From contig JAUXUQ010000022.1 of the NCBI GenBank assembly GCA_030680605.1, positions 58,992-122,991 on the forward strand: a stretch of 64,000 bases of DNA, read 5' to 3'. Shown in pieces: positions 39,558-47,211 of this stretch. Position 1 is the stretch's first letter; every line of letters begins with the position of its first letter. The notes beneath the pieces were generated by a model. That model made no database searches, had not been told where the DNA came from, and saw only the letters and a list, made by a program, of their open reading frames with translations. Both the position numbers and the translations under genes were made by a program. Origin of the DNA: Gammaproteobacteria bacterium. Lineage in GTDB: Bacteria > Pseudomonadota > Gammaproteobacteria > SURF-13.

Positions 39558-40181
39558 ATGGACGTGATATTGATATTGGCCGGCGGCGTACTGCTGGGTA
39601 TTCTGCACAGCTTCGACCCCGATCATATTGCCGCGATGACGGCGCAGGTCGCGCCCGGTGCGCCGCCACGTCATGCGCAGCGTTCGGGTTTGCTGTGGGG
39701 CTGCGGGCACAGTGTTGCGCTGTGCGCGACCGCCCTCACGCTTGCAGTGCTCGGCATGCGCGTCGCGCCTGTGTTTGAAACTGGTTTTGAGGTGGCGGTC
39801 GGCGCGGTGCTCATCATGCTCGGTCTGTGGCGGGTGAGCATTACACTGCGCGACGGACGTAAAGCGCAGGCAAACAGCCATACATCGTCCATGCTTCCGC
39901 TCTGGGTCGGTATGCTGCACGGCCTCGCAGGTACGGCGGGCATCATGATTATGGCGCCGCTGTTGCTGCTTGAATCGCTGCCCGCCTATGCAGCGTATCT
40001 CGTCTGCTTTTCCGCCGGCAGCATTTTGTCGATGACGCTGTTTACGTCGGCACTGGCGCGCGCGCAGGGCGCGTTGGTCACACGCCTGCGACAGGGGCGC
40101 GTGTGGCTCGGCGCCGGGGCGGGCATGCTCAGCTCCGGCGTGGGGGTGTGGTGGCTGCTGGGCGGCGCCCTTGCCGCCTGA
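39558..40181 (+). CDS. NicO/NiCoT-like nickel or cobalt transporter
   Basis: A 207-residue membrane protein with about six hydrophobic segments. HSFDPDHIAAM near the N-terminus (about residues 16-26) is the HX4DH metal motif of nickel/cobalt permeases; a second polar helix has GCGHSVALCAT and a third has GMLHGLAGTAG. It likely supplies nickel for the adjacent hydrogenase. ATG 39558 is chosen because AATAGGGGG lies at a suitable distance; the GTG at 39552 is too close to it. UreH/HupE-type relatives are the alternative. Confidence 0.8.
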   Translation: MDVILILAGGVLLGILHSFDPDHIAAMTAQVAPGAPPRHAQRSGLLWGCGHSVALCATALTLAVLGMRVAPVFETGFEVAVGAVLIMLGLWRVSITLRDGRKAQANSHTSSMLPLWVGMLHGLAGTAGIMIMAPLLLLESLPAYAAYLVCFSAGSILSMTLFTSALARAQGALVTRLRQGRVWLGAGAGMLSSGVGVWWLLGGALAA

Positions 40182-40225
40182 GGCCACTGCGAGCCGCCGT
40201 ACTTCGTTAAAAATACCGCCGAATA

Positions 40226-40239
40226 TTGATCCAGATCAA
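40226..40239 (+). promoter_or_regulatory. Perfect FNR/ANR box upstream of hsp20
   Basis: TTGATCCAGATCAA is a full match to TTGATnnnnATCAA. A TACCAT at 40262-40267 is placed as a -10, giving a start near 40274 and the box at about -41.5, as in class II FNR promoters. The ATG of hsp20 is at 40332 after GAGGAGAG. Regulation by an FNR homologue is inferred. Confidence 0.8.
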
Positions 40240-40331
40240 AGCGTCTCAAGTGCCCGATTTCTACCATGATTTAGTGTCACATGAATCGATGTGATGAGAC
40301 AGCCTGGATCACATTATCGAGGAGAGTCATC

Positions 40332-40844
40332 ATGGCAAATAACAGCAAACAACCGATAGAAGCCCCGGCAAAATCCGCAGAAACGCCAAAAACCGTACCG
40401 GTCACGGCACTGAGTCCGTTTGAAGAAATGGAGCGCATGTTCGAGGGCATGTTTCCGCGTAGTCTGATGCGCCACGGGCGCTGGAACTGGCCGTCGTGGG
40501 GTGAATTGGCCGCGCCCACCATCCCCATCCCGCGTGTGGATGTGGTGGATCGCGATGACGAGATTGTCGTGCGTGCCGAGCTGGCCGGTGTGGACAAGAA
40601 AGACGTGGATGTGTCATTGACGGACAGCACGGTTACAATAAAGGGCAGCACGCGGCGCGAGGAAAAGGAAGAGAAGGGAAATTACTACCGTTGCGAGATT
40701 TCGCGCGGGTCATTTGCCCGCACCGTCAGCCTGCCCGCCGAGGTGGACGACAGCAAGGCCAAGGCGGTGTTCAAGGACGGCATGCTCGAGATATCGATGC
40801 CCAAGAAGGAAAAGGCCAAACGCCACAGCATCACGGTGCAATAA
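40332..40844 (+). CDS. Hsp20/alpha-crystallin small heat-shock protein
   Basis: A 170-residue small heat-shock protein. A variable N-terminus (about 1-65) includes SPFEEMERMFEGMFP. The alpha-crystallin domain follows: PRVDVVDRDDEIVVRAELAG, DVDVSLTDSTVTIKGSTRRE, GSFARTVSLPAEVD, KAVFKDGMLEISMPK. The end HSITVQ supplies an I-x-V anchor. It holds unfolding proteins for refolding. It is the first gene after the perfect FNR box and precedes pdhA by 52 bp, so it may be induced by oxygen shortage as well as heat. Confidence 0.94.
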   Translation: MANNSKQPIEAPAKSAETPKTVPVTALSPFEEMERMFEGMFPRSLMRHGRWNWPSWGELAAPTIPIPRVDVVDRDDEIVVRAELAGVDKKDVDVSLTDSTVTIKGSTRREEKEEKGNYYRCEISRGSFARTVSLPAEVDDSKAKAVFKDGMLEISMPKKEKAKRHSITVQ

Positions 40845-40896
40845 CCAGCCCGTGAACACAGGCTGGCAAGGCCGCCTGTGTGCGCCAGGAGACAAG

Positions 40897-41874
40897 ATGC
40901 AGAGGGACCTCATCAAGCAGTTTTTCTACGACATGCTGCTGGCGCGCTGTTTCGAAGAGACCGCCGCCGAGCAATACACGCAAGGGAAGATCGCCGGATT
41001 TCTGCATCTCTATCCGGGTGAAGAAGCCGTTGCGGTCGGCAGCCTGCGTGCGGCGGGGCCGGGCGACTATGTCGTCAGCACCTACCGCGAGCATGTGCAT
41101 GCCTTGATGCGCGGTGTGTCCGCCGATGCCATCATGGCCGAGATGTTCGGGCGCGCCACCGGATGCTCAGGCGGCTACGGCGGTTCCATGCATTTATTCA
41201 GCGCCGAGCACCGCTTCCTCGGCGGTTACGCCATCGTCGGCGAAACCTTTCCGCTGGCCATCGGCGTCGGTTACTGGCTCGCCATGAAGCAATCGCCCGA
41301 TGTCGTGCTGTGCTACTTCGGCGAAGGTGCGGTGAATCAGGGCACCTTTCACGAATCGCTCAACATGGCGGCGCTGTGGAAATTGCCGGTGCTGTTCATT
41401 TGCGAAAACAATCGCTATCAGATCGGCACGGAAATCCACCGCAACTCCGCCGTCACCGAGGTGTACAAGCGCGGCTGCGCCAGCGGCGTCCCCGGAAAAC
41501 ATGTGGACGGCATGGACGTGCTCGCGGTGCACCAGGCCACGCAGGAGGCGTTGCAACACGTGCGCGGCGGCAGCGGCCCATTTCTGCTGGAATGCGAGAC
41601 CTACCGTTTCCGCGGCCACTCGATGGCGGACAGTGGCGCCTACCGCTCGGCGCTGGAAATGGCCGAGCTGAAGGCGCGCGACCCATTGTTGAATCTGCGT
41701 AACCGCGCGCTGCAAGAAGACTGGATCAGTGAGGACGAAATCGAAGCGCTGTTCAAAAAGGTGCACGAAACAGTCGATGAGGCGGTGCGTTTCGCCGAGC
41801 AAAGCCCGCCGCCTGCCGATCTGTATAAAGATGTCTACACACAGCCGCTCGATGTGTACCGGGGTGTGCCATGA
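40897..41874 (+). CDS. pdhA: Pyruvate/2-oxoacid dehydrogenase E1 alpha subunit
   Basis: A 325-residue ThDP-binding E1 alpha. The ThDP motif is CYFGEGAVNQGTFHESLNMA followed by LPVLFICENN. GGYGGSMHLFSAEHRFLGGY and YRFRGHSMADSGAYRS are family signatures; the Ser loops suit phosphorylation-type E1 but none is expected in bacteria. ATG 40897 follows CAGGAGAC; the open frame further upstream overlaps hsp20. It forms a heterotetramer with PdhB and decarboxylates pyruvate or a related 2-oxoacid. No E2 or E3 gene is nearby. Confidence 0.94.
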   Translation: MQRDLIKQFFYDMLLARCFEETAAEQYTQGKIAGFLHLYPGEEAVAVGSLRAAGPGDYVVSTYREHVHALMRGVSADAIMAEMFGRATGCSGGYGGSMHLFSAEHRFLGGYAIVGETFPLAIGVGYWLAMKQSPDVVLCYFGEGAVNQGTFHESLNMAALWKLPVLFICENNRYQIGTEIHRNSAVTEVYKRGCASGVPGKHVDGMDVLAVHQATQEALQHVRGGSGPFLLECETYRFRGHSMADSGAYRSALEMAELKARDPLLNLRNRALQEDWISEDEIEALFKKVHETVDEAVRFAEQSPPPADLYKDVYTQPLDVYRGVP

Positions 41875-42908
41875 CGCACGCACGCAACGCAGACGCCGAG
41901 ATGATTGCGCCCGCGCGCCCGCGTCACGAACTCATGGTATGGGAGGCGCTGAACCTCGCGCTCGATCACGCGCTGGCCGCGGACGACGCAGTGTTCGTTC
42001 TGGGTGAAGACGTCGGCCTTTATGGCGGCAGCTACCGCGTAACGCAAGGCCTGTATGCAAAGTACGGCGAGTGGCGCGTGCGCGATACGCCGATCTCGGA
42101 AAACAGCTTCACCGGATTGGGCGTGGGCGCAGCCATGGTGGGCGGCCGCCCCGTCGTTGAAATCACCACCGTCAACTTCGCGCTGCTGGCGCTGGACGCC
42201 ATCATCAACATGGCCGCGAAGATACGCTATATGTCCGGCGGGCAATTTCGCGTGCCGCTGGTAGTGCGCATGGCGGGCGGTGTCGCCAAACAACTCGCCG
42301 CGCAGCACTCGCAACGGCTGGAACATACCGTGATGAACGTGCCGGGGCTGCGCATCGTCGCGCCCGCTACGCCGCAGGATGCCTGGTGGCAACTTACCCA
42401 GGCCGTGCGCGCGGACGACCCCGTCATTGTGCTCGAGCACGAACTGCTCTATTTCAAAAAAGGCCCGTTCGATATCCATGCCGAGGCCCCGCCCATGCAC
42501 AGTGCGGCGGTACGGCGTCCGGGCGTACACGTCACGCTCATCGCCTGGCAACGCATGGTGGACGTGTGCCAGCAGGCGGCGGATGAACTTGCCACAGATG
42601 ACATCCATGCGGAGGTGATTGATCTCAGAAGCCTGCGGCCCATAGACCTGCCGTTGCTGGTCGCGTCCATCAAGAAAACGCACCGCGCCATCGTGGTGGA
42701 AGAAGACTGCAAATTTGCCGGCGCCGGCGCAGAAATCGTCGCCGCGCTACAGGAAACCCTGTTTTTCGAACTGGACGGCCCCATCCTGCGCGTCGCCGCC
42801 GCCGATGTGCCGACGCCGTACAACGGTGCACTCGAGGCCGCCTCGATTCCGGATGCCGCAGCCGTGGTGCAGGCGGTACGGCGCATGGTGGGGCCGCGCG
42901 AGGAGTAG
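41871..42908 (+). CDS. pdhB: Pyruvate/2-oxoacid dehydrogenase E1 beta subunit
   Basis: A 345-residue E1 beta. Landmarks are ALNLALDHALAADDAVFVLG with EDVGLYGGSYRVTQGL, RVRDTPISENSFTGLGVGAA, GGVAKQLAAQHSQRLEH and the C-terminal transketolase domain (VIDLRSLRPIDLPLLVASIK). The ATG overlaps the pdhA TGA. The last 223 nt of the gene plus 5 nt after the stop occur again at 43987-44211. Confidence 0.95.
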   Translation: MTHARNADAEMIAPARPRHELMVWEALNLALDHALAADDAVFVLGEDVGLYGGSYRVTQGLYAKYGEWRVRDTPISENSFTGLGVGAAMVGGRPVVEITTVNFALLALDAIINMAAKIRYMSGGQFRVPLVVRMAGGVAKQLAAQHSQRLEHTVMNVPGLRIVAPATPQDAWWQLTQAVRADDPVIVLEHELLYFKKGPFDIHAEAPPMHSAAVRRPGVHVTLIAWQRMVDVCQQAADELATDDIHAEVIDLRSLRPIDLPLLVASIKKTHRAIVVEEDCKFAGAGAEIVAALQETLFFELDGPILRVAAADVPTPYNGALEAASIPDAAAVVQAVRRMVGPREE

Positions 42909-42913
42909 CGCGG
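42686..42913 (+). repeat. Original copy of the 228-bp direct repeat (3' end of pdhB)
   Basis: This segment recurs in the same orientation at 43987-44211. The two differ at single bases near 42737 (A/G), near 42799 (G/C), by a 3-bp deletion near 42804, and in the stop codon (TAG/TAA). The repeat ends 5 nt past the stop. Confidence 0.95.
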
Positions 42914-42931
42914 TTTGTTGGGTGCTTGTGC

Positions 42932-43705
42932 TTACTGTTTGTTGAGCCTCGCCAAGGGGTCTTGGCGGTAAAACAGCGTCAGTTGCTGGTAAACCGCTGG
43001 ATACGCTTGCTGCACCCGGTGCGGCATAGTGAAAAATGCCTCGCTCATCACCGCGAAAAACTCCGCCGGATTTTCCGCAGCGTAAGCGTCTATCCCCGTG
43101 TCTTTGCCCGCGTCCACCCGCAGGCAAAAATCGGCGTAAGCCGTGCTGAATGCGGCGCCCCATGCCGGCTGGCTCATCGCTGCGTGCAACTGAGGAAAGC
43201 CGTTCGCCTCACCGTTACGCATGTCGAGCTTGTGGGCGAATTCGTGTATCACCACGTTGTGCCCCGGCGTTAACTCGTCAGCGGCAACATCCTCCCACGA
43301 TAGAATCACCGGCCCGCGCGGCCACGATTCACCGCTGAGCGGGTCATGTGCGTGGTGCACGATGCCTGCCTCGTCTTCATATTCGTGATCGGCAACAAAT
43401 CCGCCGGGGTAAACGATGATCTCCACCCAGTCATCGTAATAATCGAGATCAAGATTCAGAATCAGTACGCACGCCTGCGCCGTAATCATCACGCGCATCT
43501 CGTCGGTGACCGCTAGGCCACCCGCCGCGCTGAATTTCTTGCCGTGCAGGAACAGCACAACCCATGCGCGCAAGCGGGCAAACTCATCTGCCGTTAAACC
43601 ATGCAGGAAGGTGAGCCGCGCCACCACGCACCGCCATACCTCATCCGGCAGCGGTTCACGCCTCAGAATGCGGCGCCGCCGCCAGGCTTTTAAACTCCAG
43701 AACAT
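42932..43705 (-). CDS. mtfA: MtfA-like zinc peptidase
   Basis: A 257-residue M90-family protein. The zinc motif is VVIHEFAHKLDM (HExxH) with the third ligand in the ENPAEFFAVMSEAFF region; LHGKKFSAAGGLAVTDEMRV and EIIVYPGGFV are typical of MtfA. E. coli MtfA binds Mlc and thereby affects glucose transport. The gene is convergent with pdhB (23 bp apart). It lies between two copies of the pdhB 3' end, next to an integrase fragment, and so may have arrived with the island. Confidence 0.93.
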   Translation of the reverse strand: MFWSLKAWRRRRILRREPLPDEVWRCVVARLTFLHGLTADEFARLRAWVVLFLHGKKFSAAGGLAVTDEMRVMITAQACVLILNLDLDYYDDWVEIIVYPGGFVADHEYEDEAGIVHHAHDPLSGESWPRGPVILSWEDVAADELTPGHNVVIHEFAHKLDMRNGEANGFPQLHAAMSQPAWGAAFSTAYADFCLRVDAGKDTGIDAYAAENPAEFFAVMSEAFFTMPHRVQQAYPAVYQQLTLFYRQDPLARLNKQ

Positions 43706-43908
43706 GCGGGATACGTATGCACTGCCAAATTCCTGAGAAACGCTCTGGTGTCTTGCGGCCCCTTATCCCTGAGGCGACGCTTGCCCTGGAACAGGAGAAG
43801 GCGTTTAATCCAGTTTAAATACGCCTGATCGGTGCGGATACTGTAATGCTTCAGGCGGATTTTTCCACGCACCTGCTCAAGCAGCTTAGGGGTTGGTTTA
43901 TCAGTCAT
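43690..43908 (-). pseudogene. intI: Integron-integrase N-terminal fragment
   Basis: From ATG 43908: MTDKPTPKLLEQVRGKIRL, KHYSIRTDQAYLNWIKRLLL, FQGKRRLRDKGPQDTRAFLR then NLAVH. This is the core-binding N-terminal domain of an IntI-type tyrosine recombinase. Similarity stops near residue 64 and the frame ends at 43690 within the start of mtfA; the catalytic domain is absent. It is therefore a broken integrase. The only catalytic domain of this type seen is the fragment at 1-318, over 43 kb away and on the other strand. Confidence 0.85.
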
Positions 43909-43986
43909 CTTTGGGGTGTCCTGAAAAGGCGTTAATATATTGACCAGGTGAGGATTATCCGCGAATAGAAAAATACTAGCCATCAC

Positions 43987-44211
43987 CGCCATCGTGGTGG
44001 AAGAAGACTGCAAATTTGCCGGCGCCGGCGCAGAGATCGTCGCCGCGCTACAGGAAACCCTGTTTTTCGAACTGGACGGCCCCATCCTCCGCGCCGCCGC
44101 CGATGTGCCGACGCCGTACAACGGTGCACTCGAGGCCGCCTCGATTCCGGATGCCGCAGCCGTGGTGCAGGCGGTACGGCGCATGGTGGGGCCGCGCGAG
44201 GAGTAACGCGG
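43987..44211 (+). pseudogene. pdhB: Duplicate of the 3' end of pdhB
   Basis: This 225-bp piece repeats 42686-42913 with only about four differences. It keeps the pdhB frame open from 43987 to TAA 44206, encoding the last about 72 residues (VVEEDCKFAGAGAEI, through VVQAVRRMVGPREE). It lacks a start and the ThDP domain, so it cannot work as E1 beta. With the original it brackets mtfA and the integrase fragment as direct repeats. Confidence 0.93.
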
Positions 44212-44266
44212 CACTACATTCAGGAACATCTGGTCAAATCGTCGTTGCGGATGCCGCATGTCGAAG

Positions 44267-44286
44267 CGGCTGTCAATTGTCAGCCG
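44267..44286 (-). terminator. Stem-loop at the end of the DUF6933 gene
   Basis: CGGCTG (44267-44272) and CAGCCG (44281-44286) form a 6-bp stem around TCAATTGT, overlapping the stop codon of the minus-strand gene. There is no U-tract. It may be a boundary or a terminator. Confidence 0.35.
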
Positions 44287-44783
44287 GGCGCTTGCGCCAG
44301 GTATTCCCGCAGCCGCTCGACCGGAAACCCGTAGCCGATGGCACCCATGGGGATGCGGTTCAGCCTGTGGTGGAGATCAGCCAAATCAATGTTTATCAGG
44401 CCGCCGTCATGTTCCACATTCACTCCGATATGAAACCGGATGTCGTTCATCGAACCCAGCACGCTGCGGTTGCCGGAGCGGGTGCAGCGGATCACGCGGC
44501 AAGCCTCCAGCATCCGTTCGATCTGCGTTTGGGGAAACCCGTCCCACAGCAGCGCCTTGAACAGGCGCTGGCCGAAAACCTCGTCCAGGTGCTCGAACTC
44601 CGGTTTTTTCAAGCCCGGCACGAACACCGAGTACAAAGTCGCGTCGTGCGTGAACAGCACGCACTTGCGCCGATCAATCCGCAGCAGGTTGGCGTGCCAG
44701 CTTTCGCCGGAAGCAGACGGGTCAATAAGGCGATCCGGGATTTCCGCCAGCAGCTTCTGCGTGCAATAGATCAAGGATGGCAT
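44280..44783 (-). CDS. DUF6933-type protein
   Basis: A 167-residue soluble protein: IYCTQKLLAEIPDRL near the start, WHANLLRIDRRKCVLFTHD and TLYSVFVPGLKKPEFEHLDE in the middle, and IGVNVEHDGGLINIDLADLH later. This pattern matches a family I know as DUF6933 (often found in accessory regions). Function is unknown. There is no signal peptide or membrane segment. It lies directly after the pdhB duplicate, on the minus strand. Confidence 0.75.
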   Translation of the reverse strand: MPSLIYCTQKLLAEIPDRLIDPSASGESWHANLLRIDRRKCVLFTHDATLYSVFVPGLKKPEFEHLDEVFGQRLFKALLWDGFPQTQIERMLEACRVIRCTRSGNRSVLGSMNDIRFHIGVNVEHDGGLINIDLADLHHRLNRIPMGAIGYGFPVERLREYLAQAPG

Positions 44784-44885
44784 GGACTTGAATTCACTCC
44801 CTGCGACGGTTCAGTCGGTCGCGGTCGTCTGAGCACCGGCTATGATTTCAAATCGGTTGCCCGATTTTCCTGCTTTGCTCGATGA

Positions 44886-45254
44886 CTATGCCGTCTCGAA
44901 AGCCAGGCTCATCGACTCGGCGATTGCGCAGAGACGTTTGTCCCGTGTCCAGAGTCGCCCGGTTCCCGCCAGAGAAATTGCAGACAGGAGATGCGCGTCG
45001 ACATAACCGATACCCCTACCCATCAAGCCGTGTCTTTCGATGAAAAACAGCACCTCCTCATCGGTAGCGACTGGGGCAGCGGGCAGGTCCTGCAATAGTG
45101 ACAAAACCTCTTTGCGGTTCTTCAGATTGCCACAGGCCAGCTCGCCGACGACAAAAGGGTGTGCCAGCACCCGGCCGGCGTTCAAAATATCCAGTAGCGC
45201 CGGCTCACCGGCGCGCAGGTGGTCAATCCAGACCGAACTATCGACCAGGATCAC
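44886..45254 (-). CDS. vapC: VapC-family PIN toxin
   Basis: A 122-residue PIN-domain ribonuclease. The acidic catalytic residues appear in ILVDSSVWIDHL, VVGELACGNL, GIGYVDAHLLSA and LWTRDKRL. VapC toxins cut tRNA or rRNA and are held inactive by VapB. The ATG overlaps the vapB stop (ATGA), as usual. Length is typical. Confidence 0.92.
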   Translation of the reverse strand: MILVDSSVWIDHLRAGEPALLDILNAGRVLAHPFVVGELACGNLKNRKEVLSLLQDLPAAPVATDEEVLFFIERHGLMGRGIGYVDAHLLSAISLAGTGRLWTRDKRLCAIAESMSLAFETA

Positions 45255-45448
45255 GCCAAGTCGGACTGACGCCGGGGAACAGGCTGCAACTGCGGCTCAG
45301 TACCGCCCAACTGCGCCAAGCGCCGGGCACTCTCCCGCTCGATCAAGGCCTTAAGCCCCTCCCGGACCAACGCAGTCCTTTCCTTCAGGCCGCTAACGCG
45401 CTGCGCCTTGGCAAGAAGCTCGTCTTCAATGTTCAGCGTGGTTCTCAT
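45251..45448 (-). CDS. vapB: VapB-family antitoxin
   Basis: A 65-residue antitoxin. MRTTLNIEDELLAKAQRVSG followed by TALVREGLKALIERESARRL is a ribbon-helix-helix VapB pattern. ATG 45448 gives the family start; an upstream in-frame extension is non-homologous. A perfect palindrome lies 25 bp upstream (45473-45491). It overlaps vapC. Confidence 0.9.
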   Translation of the reverse strand: MRTTLNIEDELLAKAQRVSGLKERTALVREGLKALIERESARRLAQLGGTEPQLQPVPRRQSDLA

Positions 45449-45472
45449 AGGTTTTCCCCCAATCAAGGATGA

Positions 45473-45491
45473 GATGCCTAAATCAGGCATC
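45473..45491 (-). promoter_or_regulatory. Palindromic operator candidate of vapBC
   Basis: GATGCCT and AGGCATC are perfect 7-bp arms around AAATC, 25 bp upstream of the vapB start. VapB-type antitoxins bind such inverted repeats at their own promoter. Binding here is inferred. Confidence 0.55.
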
Positions 45492-45584
45492 ATTTGATGA
45501 TTAATAGCATGATTGTGTATCGGGTGGCAAGGTACATTCGCCCTGACTTCCAACGCTACAACTGAAGCCCGGCAGCAAGCGTAG

Positions 45585-45616
45585 CCTGGGTTAGACGCGA
45601 AGCGCCGTAACCCGGG
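45585..45616. repeat. Dispersed-type palindrome in the vapB upstream region
   Basis: CCTGGGTTA (45585-45593) and TAACCCGGG (45608-45616) form near-perfect arms around a GACGCGAAGCGCCG loop. The shape (GGRTTA, GCGAAGCG loop, TAAYCC) is that of the palindrome at 16310-16335 and of many intergenic repeats in gammaproteobacteria. Confidence 0.5.
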
Positions 45617-45702
45617 ATCACTTACCGCAGTATCGTAGGACAATACGCTTCGTTATTGCCCCCGCGCTGATTTTGCGGCTGGGAAGTTGTGTAGTAGAAC
45701 GT

Positions 45703-45761
45703 AAAGGCCTGACCCTACCTGCTGACCCTACCTGCTACTTAAAGGCCTGACCCTACCTGCT
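45703..45761. repeat. Short tandem repeat, unit GACCCTACCTGCT
   Basis: The 13-bp unit GACCCTACCTGCT occurs at 45711-45723, 45724-45736 and 45749-45761. AAAGGCCT precedes the first and third copies, so a 21-bp unit is repeated at 45703-45723 and 45741-45761. The 45492-45787 stretch has no gene. Its junction role next to a truncated toxin gene is unknown. Confidence 0.8.
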
Positions 45762-45787
45762 ACTCTGTCAAAAGTATTTCCCATATC

Positions 45788-45952
45788 TCACCTCTCAAAC
45801 CACGCTGCAATCAAAATACCCACCAGCTTTGCCAACTCGTTGCGCTCTGCCTTGCTTAAATTATCCCGCTCATTCTTGGCGAACAAAGTCAGCAAATAGA
45901 GCGGCATACTGTAGCTGCGGTAGTAGTAAATCACGCGCACCCCACCATGCTT
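45788..45952 (-). pseudogene. C-terminal remnant of a RelE-like toxin
   Basis: On the minus strand an open frame encodes KHGGVRVIYYYRSYSMPLYL then LTLFAKNERDNLSKAERNEL and AKLVGILIAAWFER, ending at TGA. This is the C-terminal half of a RelE/HigB-type toxin (GGVRVIYYY, LLTLFAKNE, KAERNELAKLV). The N-terminal half and any antitoxin are missing. The break coincides with the 3' end of the restriction endonuclease gene, so the R-M insertion probably cut it. Confidence 0.75.
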
Positions 45953-45981
45953 TTCGGTGGAGTGTATGGGGTGACTTTTCT

Positions 45982-47211
45982 CTAGGCGTTCTGTCGTTCA
46001 CGCACCAAGGAAGTGAATCCTGATACGTCCAGCAGCCATGCTTGCTGCGCTTCCGTGTAGGTGCCATGCAGGCTACGTGGCAAGACAAGTTGCAGGTTCT
46101 TGGCCTGCATTTCATCGGTCTGGTTGGTGCTGATGGCCGCTTCCAGCGTGAGCAGGTGTTTGCGCTCGATACGGTCGGCTTCCGCCAGCACCTGCCGCCA
46201 GCGGTCTTTGCATGTTGATTTCACACCAAGCATGGTCAGGTTCAGGGGATTGAATGCCGGGTCGTGATATTGGACCTGCCCCGGAAAAATGAAGTCTGGC
46301 TTTGTTTTGTTTTCCGTGACAGCGGCACGTGAATAGCGTATGCCGCATTCGTCAAACATCAGTTCAAGATGGTTTTCGAGTGCAAGGCCAACGCGGCTTT
46401 TTCGACGGTTCTGCACTGAAAGCGAGAACCCAATGAAGCTATCCACGTCACCATCAAAGCCCTTTGCAAGGCGATCTCCTATGAGATGCCGTTCGAGGGT
46501 GCGGAACAGGATTTCCTCCCGTTCCATCCAGACCATCAATACATCATCCGGCCCATCCTGCGGGTTTACATCCTTCAGAGTGGAACGGGCATAGGCGGAG
46601 AACTCCCTTGTTGTTGGAAAGCTGCCCTTGAATTTTTCAAGCATGGCATCCAGCCAGGTTTCCTCAGTTGTCTCGACGACAACACCGATGCTTTCAAGAA
46701 TGAAGCGGGATGCAAATTCAACCCTGTCCTGTTCGGTTTCCAGTTCCTCACGAATCGAAAATCCGGGATGGGTCAGTTCGGAAAAACCGAACAGCCACAT
46801 GATTTGCCGCGCAATGGTGGTGTCTTTTTCGGCCACGATCGCCAGCAAGGTGTTGTCCGGGCGCTTTGCAATCACCAACAAATCACCAGCGGTCGCGCAC
46901 TGCGATACCAGGTTGGTCGGGAAGTAGAGCCGGTATTCACATCGGTTCACCCCGCGCTCAAGACGGGCTTTCTGCCGGGCGTCATACCAAGTCAGGAAGC
47001 CATCTTCGATGATGGGTTCAGCATCGTTATCGGTGAGATATAGAAACTTTGCCTCATACCGGACTTTCCCGTCCGGTTCGCCGAGAATGCTGCGCAGTCC
47101 CTCAACGCCGTTGAACTCGTGCTGGTTCGAACGGATTACATCCGCCTCAACGGCGCTTAGACGTTTCAGTGCAACACCATCGAAATATTGCGATAGATAG
47201 CCCTGCTTCAT
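45982..47211 (-). CDS. EcoRII-family type II restriction endonuclease
   Basis: A 409-residue protein, close to EcoRII (404). The N-terminal half is the effector DNA-binding domain type. The C-terminal catalytic domain has KPDFIFPGQVQYHD, LTMLGVKSTCKDRWRQVLAE, DRIERKHLLTLEAAIS and LVLPRSLHGTY; the Asp of KPDF and Lys of GVK form the PD-(D/E)XK core. The expected target is CCWGG or a close relative, inferred from the neighbouring Dcm-like methylase. ATG 47211 overlaps the vsr TGA (ATGA); a frame extended to 47250 lies in vsr. Confidence 0.9.
   Translation of the reverse strand: MKQGYLSQYFDGVALKRLSAVEADVIRSNQHEFNGVEGLRSILGEPDGKVRYEAKFLYLTDNDAEPIIEDGFLTWYDARQKARLERGVNRCEYRLYFPTNLVSQCATAGDLLVIAKRPDNTLLAIVAEKDTTIARQIMWLFGFSELTHPGFSIREELETEQDRVEFASRFILESIGVVVETTEETWLDAMLEKFKGSFPTTREFSAYARSTLKDVNPQDGPDDVLMVWMEREEILFRTLERHLIGDRLAKGFDGDVDSFIGFSLSVQNRRKSRVGLALENHLELMFDECGIRYSRAAVTENKTKPDFIFPGQVQYHDPAFNPLNLTMLGVKSTCKDRWRQVLAEADRIERKHLLTLEAAISTNQTDEMQAKNLQLVLPRSLHGTYTEAQQAWLLDVSGFTSLVRERQNA

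Noticed and set aside
43994..44206. Independent 70-residue gene
   Set aside because: It is the duplicated pdhB tail and has no start signals of its own.
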